Below, piece by piece: positions 28,528 through 37,681 of a DNA stretch of 64,000 nt (the first letter of the stretch is position 1; each line of letters opens with the position of its first letter). The DNA comes from Modestobacter lapidis (GTDB taxonomy: Bacteria > Actinomycetota > Actinomycetes > Mycobacteriales > Geodermatophilaceae). The position numbers were made by a program, and so were the translations under genes. The stretch spans positions 1 to 64,000 of the forward strand of contig JABAKE010000005.1 in the NCBI GenBank assembly GCA_019779905.1, written 5' to 3'. The notes under the pieces were generated by a model. That model was given only the letters and a program-made list of their open reading frames with translations, was not told the DNA's origin and searched no databases.

Positions 28528-28555
28528 GTCGATTAGCTATCGAATGTCAATCGAC
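28528..28555 (-). promoter_or_regulatory. Promoter/operator of the DUF2975-HTH-ABC operon
   Basis: An unusually AT-rich patch holds the inverted repeat GTCGATT (28528-28534) / AATCGAC (28549-28555). On the minus strand a consensus -35 TTGACA occupies 28550-28545 inside the right arm; no equally good -10 is seen. Binding of the encoded HTH protein here would block the -35. Start codon is 14 bases from the repeat. Confidence 0.55.
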
Positions 28556-28565
28556 ACGCCCTCGG

Positions 28566-29276
28566 TCATGGTGAACCATGCGCCGGGGCTTCGCGGACCG
28601 GGGGCTCGGGTGACGGGGGAGGGGCAGGTGACAGCCGGGGGACCACCGGCGGGGCGGTGAGCTCCTGGTAGGCGGTCGTGTGGGCGCGCAGGGCGCTGAC
28701 CGCATCGGCGACGTCGGTGGTCACCCGGCCGGCCGCCGGTGCCGCCCGCTCGGCCTCCAGCACCGCTCCGCAGACGTCCGCGACCATGTCGAGGTACCTC
28801 CGGGCATCGGCCTCCAGGTCCGTCCGGCCGGCCGGGTTCGGAGCCAGCGCCCGTTGCCGCAAGAGTTGCTCGAGCCGGTCGCCCTCGGCCTCCAGCGACG
28901 GCAACAGGGCCGGAACGTCGCCGAGGTGCGCACCGGTGGCCTGGGCGGTGGACATCTGGTGGCGCAGTCGATCCCGGGCGCGGGCGATGTCGAGCTGGAG
29001 CTCCGCGGCAGCGCGCCGCGGGCCCGGCGGCAGGCGGCGCGCAGCGACGGCCGTGGCACCCCGTACGCCCAGCTGCCGGGCCCGGGCCACCAGCGGATTG
29101 CGCCGGACCCTTCTGAGCACCAGCCACCCGACGAGCGCGGCGACCACCAGGAGCACCAGGATCACGCCACCGAGGACGGCGATCATCGTGGGATCCAGCG
29201 AGAGCAGCCAGGACAGCTCGTCGTCGGCCCGGACGTCCAGGGCATCGGCGGGGCCGGTCGGCAGCGGGGTGGTCAT
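28566..29276 (-). CDS. Single-pass membrane protein with helical cytosolic domain, unknown function
   Basis: 236 residues. One clear membrane segment (MIAVLGGVILVLLVVAALVGWLVL, about 31-54) follows a short acidic N-terminus. A basic stop-transfer RRVRRN and a long helical domain rich in Ala, Arg and Glu follow, and a Pro-rich tail ends the protein. No family is recognised. It lies downstream of zwf on the same strand with about 135 bases between them. Confidence 0.65.
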   Translation of the reverse strand: MTTPLPTGPADALDVRADDELSWLLSLDPTMIAVLGGVILVLLVVAALVGWLVLRRVRRNPLVARARQLGVRGATAVAARRLPPGPRRAAAELQLDIARARDRLRHQMSTAQATGAHLGDVPALLPSLEAEGDRLEQLLRQRALAPNPAGRTDLEADARRYLDMVADVCGAVLEAERAAPAAGRVTTDVADAVSALRAHTTAYQELTAPPVVPRLSPAPPPSPEPPVREAPAHGSP

Positions 29277-29412
29277 GGGGCTCCTCGTCTCGGGCGGTGG
29301 ACCGTCCGGCAGGGCAACGGTCGCAGTACCTCCGGCGGTTCCCGGGACGTCGCCCGACCGCGGCGCACGGTCGTGCCCCGCGAGGCCGCTGACGGGTGTC
29401 CGGGCGGCGACG

Positions 29413-30909
29413 TCACCGTCGGCTCGAGTGGCGCCACGTCCGGCCGTCCCGAGCGATCAGTGCGCCGGCCTCCGACGGCCCCCACGAGGCTGCCTGGTAC
29501 AGCGGGATGGGCCGCTCGTCGCCGGCCCAGAACCGCATCACCGGATCGACGATGCGCCAGGACCGCGCCACCTCGTCGGCGCGGATGAACAGGGTGGGGT
29601 CGCCGATGAGTGCGTCGAGGATGACCCGTTCGTAGGCGTCGGGGGACTGCTCGTCGAAGCTCTCGTACGAGAAGTCCATGGAGGCCTTCTGCACCCGGAA
29701 GGCGTGCCCGGGCACCTTCGCGCCGAACCGCAGGCTCAGCCCCTCGTCAGGTTGCACGCGCACGACGAGGGCGTCGGGATCGAGCCCCTCGGCCGTGCCG
29801 GGGAACAGCGGGAGCTGAGGAGGGCGGCGGAACTCCATGGCCACCTCGGTGAGCCGCGCCGGTAGCCGCTTGCCGGTGCGCACGTAGATCGGCACGCCGG
29901 TCCAGCGCCAGTTCTGGACCTCCAGTTTCATGGCCACGAAGGTCTCCGTGGCGCTGAGCGGGTCGACGCCGGGCTCGTCCCGGTATCCGGGCATGAGGTC
30001 CTCCCGGGTGCCGCCGCGGGTGTACTGCCCGCGCACCGCGTTCGCGGCGATCTCCGCCTCCGCGTCCAACGGCTGGATCGCACGCAGCAGCTTCACCTTC
30101 TCGTCGCGGATGGCCTCCGCGTGGAACGAGGTGGGCGGTTCCATGAGGAAGAGGGAGAGGACTTGCAGGACGTGGTTCTGGACGATGTCGCGCATCGCGC
30201 CGGTGCTCTCGTAGAACCCGCCTCGCTCGCCGACGCCCAGGGTCTCGGCGACGGTGATCTGCACGTTGTCGACCCAGGTCCGGTTCCAGATCGGCTCGAA
30301 GACGGAGTTGGCGAACCGTAGAGCCAGCAGGTTCTGCACCGTCTCCTTGGCGAGGTAATGGTCGATCCGGAAGATCTGCTCCTCGACGAACGCGGACGAC
30401 AGGTCCGCGTAGAGCTCCCGGGCGCTGATCTCGTCCCAGCCGAACGGCTTCTCGACGACCGCGCGGACGAAGCCCCCGCCGACGGGCGCGGACAGCCCTG
30501 CCTTGCCGAGGCTCATCGCGATCGGCCCGAAGAGGCGCGGAGGTGTTGCGAAGTAGTGGACCCGGTTGCCGGCGGTCCCGTGCCGGTGGTCGCATTCGGC
30601 CAGTACATCCGCCAGGCGCTGATAGGTGGCCGGGTCGTCGTAGTCCCCGGCGACGTACCGGGCGGCAGCCGCGAATTCCTCCCAGCGGTGGTTGTCGTCA
30701 CTGGTCACGCTGCGGCGGCACAGATTCCCGAACTCGGCGTCGGTCATGGGAGTGCGTGCGACGCCGACCAGCGCTACCTCGGGAGGAAGGGCCCCATAGC
30801 CGGCCAGCCGTTCGAGTGCGGGTAGCAGTTTGCGGGCGGTGAGGTCACCGGAGGCGCCGAAGATGACCAGGACGCACGGCGGGGAGCGGCGATCCGCATC
30901 CACGTTCAT
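29413..30909 (-). CDS. zwf: Glucose-6-phosphate 1-dehydrogenase
   Basis: 498 residues, full length. The NADP loop VIFGASGDLTARKLLPAL is at the N-terminus, EKPFGWD and the active-site signature RIDHYLAKE follow, then FANSVFEPIWNR and a YVRTGKRLP substrate segment. It oxidises glucose 6-phosphate to 6-phosphogluconolactone, giving NADPH for the pentose phosphate pathway. No other pentose phosphate gene is next to it, so it may be a second copy rather than the main zwf of the genome. Confidence 0.95.
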   Translation of the reverse strand: MNVDADRRSPPCVLVIFGASGDLTARKLLPALERLAGYGALPPEVALVGVARTPMTDAEFGNLCRRSVTSDDNHRWEEFAAAARYVAGDYDDPATYQRLADVLAECDHRHGTAGNRVHYFATPPRLFGPIAMSLGKAGLSAPVGGGFVRAVVEKPFGWDEISARELYADLSSAFVEEQIFRIDHYLAKETVQNLLALRFANSVFEPIWNRTWVDNVQITVAETLGVGERGGFYESTGAMRDIVQNHVLQVLSLFLMEPPTSFHAEAIRDEKVKLLRAIQPLDAEAEIAANAVRGQYTRGGTREDLMPGYRDEPGVDPLSATETFVAMKLEVQNWRWTGVPIYVRTGKRLPARLTEVAMEFRRPPQLPLFPGTAEGLDPDALVVRVQPDEGLSLRFGAKVPGHAFRVQKASMDFSYESFDEQSPDAYERVILDALIGDPTLFIRADEVARSWRIVDPVMRFWAGDERPIPLYQAASWGPSEAGALIARDGRTWRHSSRR

Positions 30910-31086
30910 GCGCTGTGAGCATGCCCGGATCGGACGAACACCGACAGGCCCTGCGAGCCGGCTCTGCCGCTGCGCCGCGGCGGCGCCTGACAGGAATGTG
31001 GGCGCGGCGGGGTGGACAGCCCTGCCCGGCCGCAGGTGCTGCCCGATCCCCGGTTCTGGCCGGACTGACGGCCGCCGGGCTGCCGA

Positions 31087-32337
31087 TCACTCGGCGTAGA
31101 GCTCGTCGATCACCGCCCTGGCGAGCTCTACGGCCGGGGCGTCGCCATTGGGTGCGGGGGCGGTGGAGGTCCAGGTGACGACGGTGATGTCCCGGACCGG
31201 GTCGTGGCCCATGAAGGAGTTGGTGCCGGGCAGCTCACCGGTGTGCCCGTACACGGCCCCGAAGCTGGCCAGGCCGAGCCCGTAGCCGGGGCTGGCCGGG
31301 TCGGCCGGGTCCAGCGGCTGGACGCTGGCGATCCGCTGCTCCTGCAGCTGCGGGCTGAGCAGGCACCCGTCGACCAGCTCCTCCACGTAGTCGGCGAGGT
31401 CCGGCGCGGTGGAGATCCCGGCGCCCGCGGTCCACGCCCAGGAGGGGTTGGCGTCGGTGACGTCCATCGGCTCGAGGGTGCCGGCGCTGGCTGCGGCCTG
31501 GACCTCCGGTGCGAGCACGAGGCTGTCGATGGTCTCCACGTTCGTGCCGAAGGTGTAGGTCTGCGGGCGCGGTCGCGGGATCGAGGCGTCGGTCAGGGCC
31601 GGGAAGGAGGTCTGGCTCAGCTCGAGCGGGTCGAAGATCCGGTTCTGGAAGGCCTGCTCCACCGGTGACCCGGTGAGCTGTTCGATGATCACGCCCAGCA
31701 GCACGTAGTTGGTGTTGGAGTACAGGAACCCCTCGCCCGGGGGGAAGGCGGGCGGCTCGGCGAGGCCGATCGCGAGCAGTTCCTCCGGGGTCCACACCCG
31801 GCCGGGGTCGCTGTCCATCTGCTCGTTCAGTTCCAGGTCTTCGGTGTAGTTGGCCAGCCCGCTGCTCATGTCCAGCAGCTGGGCGATGGTGATGTTCTCC
31901 CCGTTGGGCACGTCCGGGCGGTACCGCGACACCGGGTCGTCCAGGCCGATCCTGCCCTCGTCGACCAGCTGCACGATCACCGTGGCGGTCCAGGTCTTGG
32001 TGTTGCTGCCGACCCGGACGTGGTCGGCGAGCGTGACCGGCTCGGTGCCGTGCCAGGTCCGGGTGCCCATCGTGGTGGCCCAGTCGCCGAGTTCGGGGGA
32101 CCGCACCAGGACGACGGCGCCGGTGACCGCCAGGTCCCTCATGAGCCGGTCGAGTTCGGGCTGGACCGCCGCGGCGTACGCCGGATCCTCTGACGGCTCC
32201 GCCGCCCTACCCGGCGACGCGTTCGCCGGGGCGGGAGCCACGACCAGCAGGGCGACCGCCGCCGTGGCGATCGAGGCGGCCAGCGAACCGGGTGGCCGGG
32301 AACGACGCGATCCGCACGAGCGCTCTACAGCAGTCAT
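31087..32337 (-). CDS. Secreted serine hydrolase, beta-lactamase/D-alanyl-D-alanine carboxypeptidase family (class C-like)
   Basis: 416 residues from an ATG at 32337 with GAAAGG upstream. A signal peptide (residues 1-40, hydrophobic core then APANA) directs export. The serine nucleophile is Ser111 in SNTK, the tyrosine motif is YSNTNY near residue 205, and a GHTGELPG motif near the C-terminus replaces the KTG box, as in S12-family esterases and R61-type carboxypeptidases. The substrate is unknown; peptidoglycan peptides or esters are likely. Confidence 0.88.
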   Translation of the reverse strand: MTAVERSCGSRRSRPPGSLAASIATAAVALLVVAPAPANASPGRAAEPSEDPAYAAAVQPELDRLMRDLAVTGAVVLVRSPELGDWATTMGTRTWHGTEPVTLADHVRVGSNTKTWTATVIVQLVDEGRIGLDDPVSRYRPDVPNGENITIAQLLDMSSGLANYTEDLELNEQMDSDPGRVWTPEELLAIGLAEPPAFPPGEGFLYSNTNYVLLGVIIEQLTGSPVEQAFQNRIFDPLELSQTSFPALTDASIPRPRPQTYTFGTNVETIDSLVLAPEVQAAASAGTLEPMDVTDANPSWAWTAGAGISTAPDLADYVEELVDGCLLSPQLQEQRIASVQPLDPADPASPGYGLGLASFGAVYGHTGELPGTNSFMGHDPVRDITVVTWTSTAPAPNGDAPAVELARAVIDELYAE

Positions 32338-32422
32338 GGTCGACCTTTCGATGGGTAGCCGGGCAGGGGGTGTCCGTGTGTTCGCACCAGGCCACTCGCC
32401 GGCCGGGTGCATCTCTGGGGAG

Positions 32423-34039
32423 TCACAGCGCCTGTTGGAACGCCGCGGCGACGGCCGCCACGTCTGCGCCGGCGTTCTGCAGACCGGTGGGCAGGTCGGG
32501 GTACGTCGCCCCGCTCATGGACAGCGAGAACACCAGCCGCTCGCCCCGCTCGGTCGTGAGGTAGCCGGCGAGACTCTGCACCTTGTAGTACACCCGGCCC
32601 GTGGTGGGGTCGACGTCGACGCTGGTCCCGGTCTTGGCCGCGACCTTTCCCCTGGCGGGATGGTCCTGACCCGTGCTCGCCAGCGTTCCGCTCACCCCGA
32701 GGACGGGCTGGTCGGCCGCGAGCTCCGCGCCCCAGGGTTGCGTCTGCGCCCACCTCATCCAGGCGACCATCTGATCGGGGGTCGTCGAGGCCGGGTCAGC
32801 GCCCTGCCCGTCGAACAGCACCACGTCCTCAGGAGGGACGCCGGCCCGGTCGAGCTGGTGGTGCACCGCCTGCAGCCCGTCGAGGCAGTCCGGCGAGCCG
32901 CCGTGCGCCGCGAGCAGGCACAGCAGGGCGTTGGCACCGGTGTTGTAGCTGGTCTCCAGGATCATGCGACCGAAGGCCTTCATCGGCGGGGAGGTCAGGG
33001 CAGCCATCCGGTGCTCGGGCGGGTATGAACCGGTGGGCGGCAACCCCGCCTGGTCGTTGGGTCCGACGGCGGAGGAGGTGACCGTGACCCCGGCGCGACC
33101 GAGTGCCTCGATGAACAGGGTTCGTGCCCAGGACGCGGCGTCCGGAACCCGGTAGATGGTGAGCTGGGACGTGCCGGCCGCGATGGTGCCGCCGACCGTG
33201 ATCGAGGTGGGATCGCCGGGAGCGGGGGTGACGGTGAGCGACGTCGGCGTGCCCGCGTCGGTGGTGGTCACCGTCGAGGTCACGGTCACGGCCTGCGTCT
33301 GCGGGCGGAGGTCGAGGACGGCGGGCTGTCCGACCCCGGCCGCCGCCACCGTGATGTCCAGGATGTTGTCGTTGACGTAGATCGACGGTGCAGGTCCCTC
33401 CTGGCCCGCGAACGTGTTCCACAGCCGGGTGTCGATGACGACGTCGCCGGTGATCTCGGTGACGCCTGCGGCGGCCACCTGTCGGGCGAGATCGTCGAGG
33501 CCGGCCAACGGGTCGTCCGGGACGAACGCCGCGTTCGGGGCTAGGTCGCCGTAGACGTGGTCGATCGTGCTGGCGGTGAACGCGTGATCCACGCGGCCGT
33601 CCATGGCGCCGCGGCCGCCCATGGCGAGGTCCCCTGACGCCACCAGCACCAGGTCGCCGGCGAGGACGCCACCGGCCGGCTCGGCCGTCGCGTACACCGG
33701 CGTGGTGAGCGTGGCGTCGGTGCCCAGCGTCGCGTACGTGCTGCCGACGGTGAAGTTCTTCGCAGTAGACGCGGTGAAGACGAATTCCCCGGCACGGCCG
33801 GCCAGGACGACGCGACCCGTCTCCGCCTCGGCGACGGAGTACAGCCACCGGGCCGCCTCGAACTCCGGCTTGGCCATGATGGCGGCGGCCGCGGCGGGGA
33901 GCTCGCCGACCTGCGGCTGGATGCCGGGCGTGTGGCCCGGCAGGGCGGACGACTCGGTCGACGACGTGAACCCGGTGAGCAGGACGGTCGACACGAGCAA
34001 CAGGACCGCGGCTGCTCGGCGCTTCATGTGGGAGACCAT
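32423..34039 (-). CDS. dacB: D-Ala-D-Ala carboxypeptidase/endopeptidase, PBP4 (DacB) type
   Basis: 538 residues with a signal peptide (hydrophobic 9-24). The three penicillin-binding motifs are present: Ser91 in STAK, SYN in SYNTGANALL and KTG in AAKTGTSVD. The large insertion between the first two motifs is typical of class C low-mass PBPs (peptidase S13). It trims peptidoglycan peptides outside the membrane. Start ATG 34039 or 34027; neither has a good RBS. It lies behind the sensor-kinase divergent promoter and before another penicillin-recognising hydrolase. Confidence 0.9.
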   Translation of the reverse strand: MVSHMKRRAAAVLLLVSTVLLTGFTSSTESSALPGHTPGIQPQVGELPAAAAAIMAKPEFEAARWLYSVAEAETGRVVLAGRAGEFVFTASTAKNFTVGSTYATLGTDATLTTPVYATAEPAGGVLAGDLVLVASGDLAMGGRGAMDGRVDHAFTASTIDHVYGDLAPNAAFVPDDPLAGLDDLARQVAAAGVTEITGDVVIDTRLWNTFAGQEGPAPSIYVNDNILDITVAAAGVGQPAVLDLRPQTQAVTVTSTVTTTDAGTPTSLTVTPAPGDPTSITVGGTIAAGTSQLTIYRVPDAASWARTLFIEALGRAGVTVTSSAVGPNDQAGLPPTGSYPPEHRMAALTSPPMKAFGRMILETSYNTGANALLCLLAAHGGSPDCLDGLQAVHHQLDRAGVPPEDVVLFDGQGADPASTTPDQMVAWMRWAQTQPWGAELAADQPVLGVSGTLASTGQDHPARGKVAAKTGTSVDVDPTTGRVYYKVQSLAGYLTTERGERLVFSLSMSGATYPDLPTGLQNAGADVAAVAAAFQQAL

Positions 34040-34169
34040 GGCGATGTCGTGACCGCCGGACAAGGGACCGGAGTGGCCTGGCCACCTGGACCTGGGTACA
34101 GGGTCCCGCGGGAGTCGTTGCCGCTGCGGGGCTGCCCCGGGCACGCGTCGCCGGTGCCATGCTGCACCG

Positions 34170-35927
34170 GTGGCGCGTCGGCGAGGTGTGCGATCGCCGC
34201 TGGCCCGGGCGCTGATGGTGAGTCTCGCGCTGATCGGCGCGTCCGGTGCCCTCGTCGCCGGCATCGAGATCGCCCTGCTCGCCGACCAGCGCGAGGACCT
34301 CTGGTGGCTGCTCGCCCTGTTCCCCGCCGGGGGGCTGGTCTACCTGGCCGCGGGGCTCGAGGCGTGGCGGCGCCGGCCGAGCAACCGGACCGGCCCGATC
34401 ATGGTCGTCGGGGCTCTGACCTGGTTCGTCGTCGCTCTCGCCAACACCGTGACGCCCGTCCTGGTGGCCGTCGGCGTCGTGCTCGCCACCACCCCGCTCG
34501 CCGTGGTGGTGTGGCTGCTGCACGCCTTCCCGTCCGGCCGCCTCCGCTCGCGCACCTCCCGCCTGACGGTGGTGGGGGGTTTCGTGGTGTCGCTCGTTCT
34601 GCAGGTCCCGGGTTACCTCTTCGACCCGGACGCCAGCCCGGCGGGCATGCTGTTCGTCGCCCATCGGCCGGATCTCCTCGATGCCGGCAGCTGGCTCCAG
34701 CGAGGCGCGGGGATGGTGGTCATGCTGATGACCGCGTACGTGCTCGTCGATCGGTTGTGGGACGCGACGCCCGGCCAACGTCGAGTCCTGCTACCGCTGT
34801 ACGCCTACGGGACCCTGGCTGTTCTCGCCACGCCGCTCGGACCTCTCCTCGGCCCGTCCGCCGGGCTCTCGGTCGCGCAGGTGGTCGGGCTGCAGATCGT
34901 CCTGCTGGCCGGGGTGCCCGTCGCGTTCGCGGCGGCGATGCTGCGCGGGGGGTTCGCGAGGACGGCGGAGATCCAGGAGCTGAGTGCCTGGCTCTCGTCG
35001 TCCGCCGCCACCCCGGAGCTGCTCGCCGCTGCCCTCGGGCGCACCCTCGGGGACGCGTCGCTGCAGGTCGTGTACGCGTCGCGGGACGGGCGCGCCTTCG
35101 TGGACGGCGACGGCGCCTCGTTCGACACGTCGGCGCTGGGCGAGCACCGCGACCTGGTCGACATCGAGCTCGGGTCGAGACGGATCGGCGCCATCGTCTA
35201 CGACGCGACGGTCATCGACGACGCCGAGTTGGTCCGCGGGGCGGGTCAGGTGGCCGCCCTCGCCATCGACCACGACCGGTTGACGGCCGAGCTGCGGGCC
35301 AGCCATGCCGACCTGCAGCAGTCGCGCGCCCGCCTCGTCGAGGCAGGCGACCGGGCCCGGCAGCGCATCGCCCAGGACCTGCACGACGGTCTGCAGGTGG
35401 AGCTCGTCCTACTGGCGCTCGAAGCGCAGCAACTGGCTCGCATCGACGGGGCCGCCGACCTCCCCGGCGCGGCGACGCGCCTCCGCGTCGGCATCGACGG
35501 GGCCGCCCGGCACCTCCGGGGGATCGTCCACACCCTGATGCCGGCCGCCCTCGTCGAGCGGGGTCTGACCGCGGCCATCGAGGACCTGGTCGACCGCATG
35601 CCGCTGCCCACCCGGCTGGCGGTGGCCGAGGTCGACGGGCGCCTGCCGGCGACGGTGGAGCGGACGGCCTACTTCGTGGTCGCGGAGGCGCTGACCAACG
35701 CGGTCAAGCACGCCGCGGCCGACACGTTGACCGTGACGCTCGAGCACACGCCGACGCGGCTCGTCATCGGCGTGACCGACGACGGCGTCGGCGGTGCGAC
35801 CCAGGAGGCTGGTGTGGGGCTGCACGGGCTCGCCGATCGTGTCGATGCCCTCGGTGGCCGGTTCACCATCGAGAGCCCGGCCGGCGGAGGCACCCATCTG
35901 CTGGTGGAGCTGCCGTGCGGGTCGTGA
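34170..35927 (+). CDS. Membrane sensor histidine kinase, NarL/DesK type (HisKA_3)
   Basis: 585 residues. Seven or so hydrophobic segments fill residues 1-270. A GAF-like or linker region follows. The dimerisation helix has RQRIAQDLHDGLQVELVLLALE, with the His in DLHDG as phospho-acceptor. The HATPase domain shows AEALTNAVKHAAA (N box), DDGVGG and GLHGLADRVDALGG. It overlaps the LuxR-type regulator gene by 13 bases, so the two form a pair. The cue is unknown; divergent position from dacB hints at the cell envelope. Confidence 0.9.
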   Translation: MARRRGVRSPLARALMVSLALIGASGALVAGIEIALLADQREDLWWLLALFPAGGLVYLAAGLEAWRRRPSNRTGPIMVVGALTWFVVALANTVTPVLVAVGVVLATTPLAVVVWLLHAFPSGRLRSRTSRLTVVGGFVVSLVLQVPGYLFDPDASPAGMLFVAHRPDLLDAGSWLQRGAGMVVMLMTAYVLVDRLWDATPGQRRVLLPLYAYGTLAVLATPLGPLLGPSAGLSVAQVVGLQIVLLAGVPVAFAAAMLRGGFARTAEIQELSAWLSSSAATPELLAAALGRTLGDASLQVVYASRDGRAFVDGDGASFDTSALGEHRDLVDIELGSRRIGAIVYDATVIDDAELVRGAGQVAALAIDHDRLTAELRASHADLQQSRARLVEAGDRARQRIAQDLHDGLQVELVLLALEAQQLARIDGAADLPGAATRLRVGIDGAARHLRGIVHTLMPAALVERGLTAAIEDLVDRMPLPTRLAVAEVDGRLPATVERTAYFVVAEALTNAVKHAAADTLTVTLEHTPTRLVIGVTDDGVGGATQEAGVGLHGLADRVDALGGRFTIESPAGGGTHLLVELPCGS

Positions 35928-36562
35928 TCGGCGAGGACGAGGCGCTGTTGCGCACCGGGCTCACGCACGTGATGCAGGCGGCCGGGTTCGATGTCGTCGC
36001 CGCGGTCGGAGATGCACACGCGCTGGTCCGCAGCGCGGAGGAACACGTTCCCGACATCGTCGTCACCGACATCCGGATGCCACCCGATCACAAGGACGCG
36101 GGCCTGCGGGCGGCGACGGAGATCCGACGGAAGCATCCCGAGATCGCCGTCCTCGTGCTGTCGCAGCACCTCCAGCGCGCCTACGCCGTCGAGCTGCTGG
36201 GCGATCGCCCGTCGGGCGTCGGGTACCTCCTCAAGCAGCGGATCGCCGACATCGACACGTTCACGGACGATCTCCGCCGGATCGCTGCCGGAGGCACCGT
36301 CCTCGACCCCGAGGTCGTGAGCCTCATGGTCGCCCGCGCCAGGGGGCACCACGATGCGCTCGACCGGCTGACCCCTCGCCAGCAGCAGGTGCTGGTCCTG
36401 ATGTCCGAGGGCCGGACCAACGCGTCGATCGCCAGAACCCTGGCGATCACCGAGCGGGCGGTCGTGCAGCACACGTCCCACATCTACGACCAGCTCGACC
36501 TGGCGCCCAGCGATGACGACCATCGCCGAGTACTGGCGGTGATCCGCTACCTCTCGTCATGA
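35915..36562 (+). CDS. LuxR/NarL-type response regulator
   Basis: 215 residues from a GTG inside the kinase gene. The receiver domain has the acidic pair in GEDEALLRTG, phospho-acceptor Asp in VVTDIRMPP and Lys in GYLLKQR. The C-terminal HTH is LTPRQQQVLVLMSEGRTNASIARTLAITERAVVQHTSHI. A slightly unusual insertion, PPDHKDAG, follows the phospho-acceptor and is typical of the MalT-like branch paired with this kind of kinase. Confidence 0.92.
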   Translation: MRVVIGEDEALLRTGLTHVMQAAGFDVVAAVGDAHALVRSAEEHVPDIVVTDIRMPPDHKDAGLRAATEIRRKHPEIAVLVLSQHLQRAYAVELLGDRPSGVGYLLKQRIADIDTFTDDLRRIAAGGTVLDPEVVSLMVARARGHHDALDRLTPRQQQVLVLMSEGRTNASIARTLAITERAVVQHTSHIYDQLDLAPSDDDHRRVLAVIRYLSS

Positions 36563-36784
36563 GCGGCTCACCCGGCCGGCCCAGCGCGGCCGTGGCCGAC
36601 ACTTCCGGCGACGCTCCACCAGCCCTCTCGGCGTCAGCGGGCCTGACCGCCACTCGGCCGACTCGACACGCTGAGATCGGGCAGCGTCGACCGGCCGCGC
36701 CAGCCCAGCCCGTTGCGGTCCAGTGCCGCAGAAGCGTCGCCCGTTGGTGCCACGCGGTATGAGACGTCGGCCAACGGGATCCCG

Positions 36785-36797
36785 AGGTGCAGCACCT
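36785..36797. promoter_or_regulatory. Palindrome upstream of the first vapBC pair
   Basis: AGGTGC-A-GCACCT is a perfect inverted repeat 26 bases before the antitoxin start, with a further AGGTGC half-site at 36805-36810. Antitoxin-toxin complexes usually bind such repeats to repress their own promoter. Confidence 0.5.
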
Positions 36798-36823
36798 GAA
36801 CGCTAGGTGCCACACTTGCCTGC

Positions 36824-37087
36824 GTGCCCACCACACGTCCGCGGATCATGGTGACCGAGACCGATGAACTCGCTGCAGCTCTGGACTCCGCGGCCTCCCG
36901 GTATCCCGGGCTGAGCCGCGCGCAGTTGCTCGTTCGCCTCGCGCTGGAAGGCCAGCAGGTCGCCCAGCGCGCGCAGGAAGACCGGCGACGTCGACGGCTC
37001 GACGCGCTACGGGAACACAGTGGTGCCCTCACCGGCGCCTACGGTGCGAACTATCTGGAGCAGTTGCGCCAGGAGTGGCCGGCGTGA
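36824..37087 (+). CDS. VapB-type antitoxin
   Basis: 87 residues from a GTG. The N-terminal half (RPRIMVTETDELAAALDSAASRYPG then LSRAQLLVRLALEG) looks like a ribbon-helix-helix DNA-binding fold; the C-terminal part is a helical, charged toxin-binding tail. It overlaps the PIN-domain toxin by GTGA, which is the normal order of antitoxin before toxin. Confidence 0.78.
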   Translation: MPTTRPRIMVTETDELAAALDSAASRYPGLSRAQLLVRLALEGQQVAQRAQEDRRRRRLDALREHSGALTGAYGANYLEQLRQEWPA

Positions 37088-37470
37088 TCGTGCTGGACGC
37101 CAGCGTGCTCATCGCCTACCTCGATGCCGAGAACGCCCAGCATCACCAGGCCGAGTCGCTGCTCGCCCGGGAGATCGACGACGAGTTCGCCGCCAACCCG
37201 CTCACGCTCGCGGAGGTGCTCGTCGGCCCGTCGCGAACCGGCCGCCTCGACGCCGCGCGTTCGGCGTTACGGGAGCTGGAGGTCGGGGAACAGCCGTTTC
37301 CGGCCGACACCGCTGTTCGGCTGGCCCGGTTGCGCGCCGACACGGGTTTGCGGATGCCGGATTGCTGTGCCCTGCTGGCCGCCCACGATGCGGCCGCGCG
37401 AGTCGCCGCGTTCGATGACCGGCTCATCCGTGCGGCCGAGGAGCTGGGGCTGGCCGCACTGCGCTCGTAG
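37084..37470 (+). CDS. VapC-type PIN-domain ribonuclease toxin
   Basis: 128 residues from a GTG that overlaps the antitoxin stop. The first acidic residue is in VLDASVLIAYLD, the second in NPLTLAEVLVGP, the third in GLRMPDCCALLAAH and the last in VAAFDDRLIRAAEELG, the standard PIN metal cluster. VapC toxins cleave tRNA or rRNA. A dispersed repeat copy begins 21 bases after the stop. Confidence 0.88.
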   Translation: MIVLDASVLIAYLDAENAQHHQAESLLAREIDDEFAANPLTLAEVLVGPSRTGRLDAARSALRELEVGEQPFPADTAVRLARLRADTGLRMPDCCALLAAHDAAARVAAFDDRLIRAAEELGLAALRS

Positions 37471-37490
37471 CCACCCGCTCGAGCTGGCGG

Positions 37491-37518
37491 GTGTGCATCA
37501 GCTGGTGTCCGAGGGGCG
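37491..37518 (+). repeat. Dispersed repeat, copy A (5' half only)
   Basis: GTGTGC followed by AGCTGGTGTCCGAGGGGCG matches the left part of the ~48-base repeat seen at 49568 and 58887. The right part (the GACAC arm and GCACAC end) is missing or diverged. It starts 21 bases after the vapC stop codon. Confidence 0.7.
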
Positions 37519-37681
37519 GGAGCCCACTCCTCCGGGCAGCAGCGGCCGGTCGTGATGTCGGCCACGGAATGTCCGCGCACAGCCGATCCACCACGACGGA
37601 GAAGGCCTGCGCCGATCGGTGGAGGCAGCTCCAGCCGGTCGATGGACGTCGCGGCGGGTTGGGCGTTGCCAGGGTCGTGCC

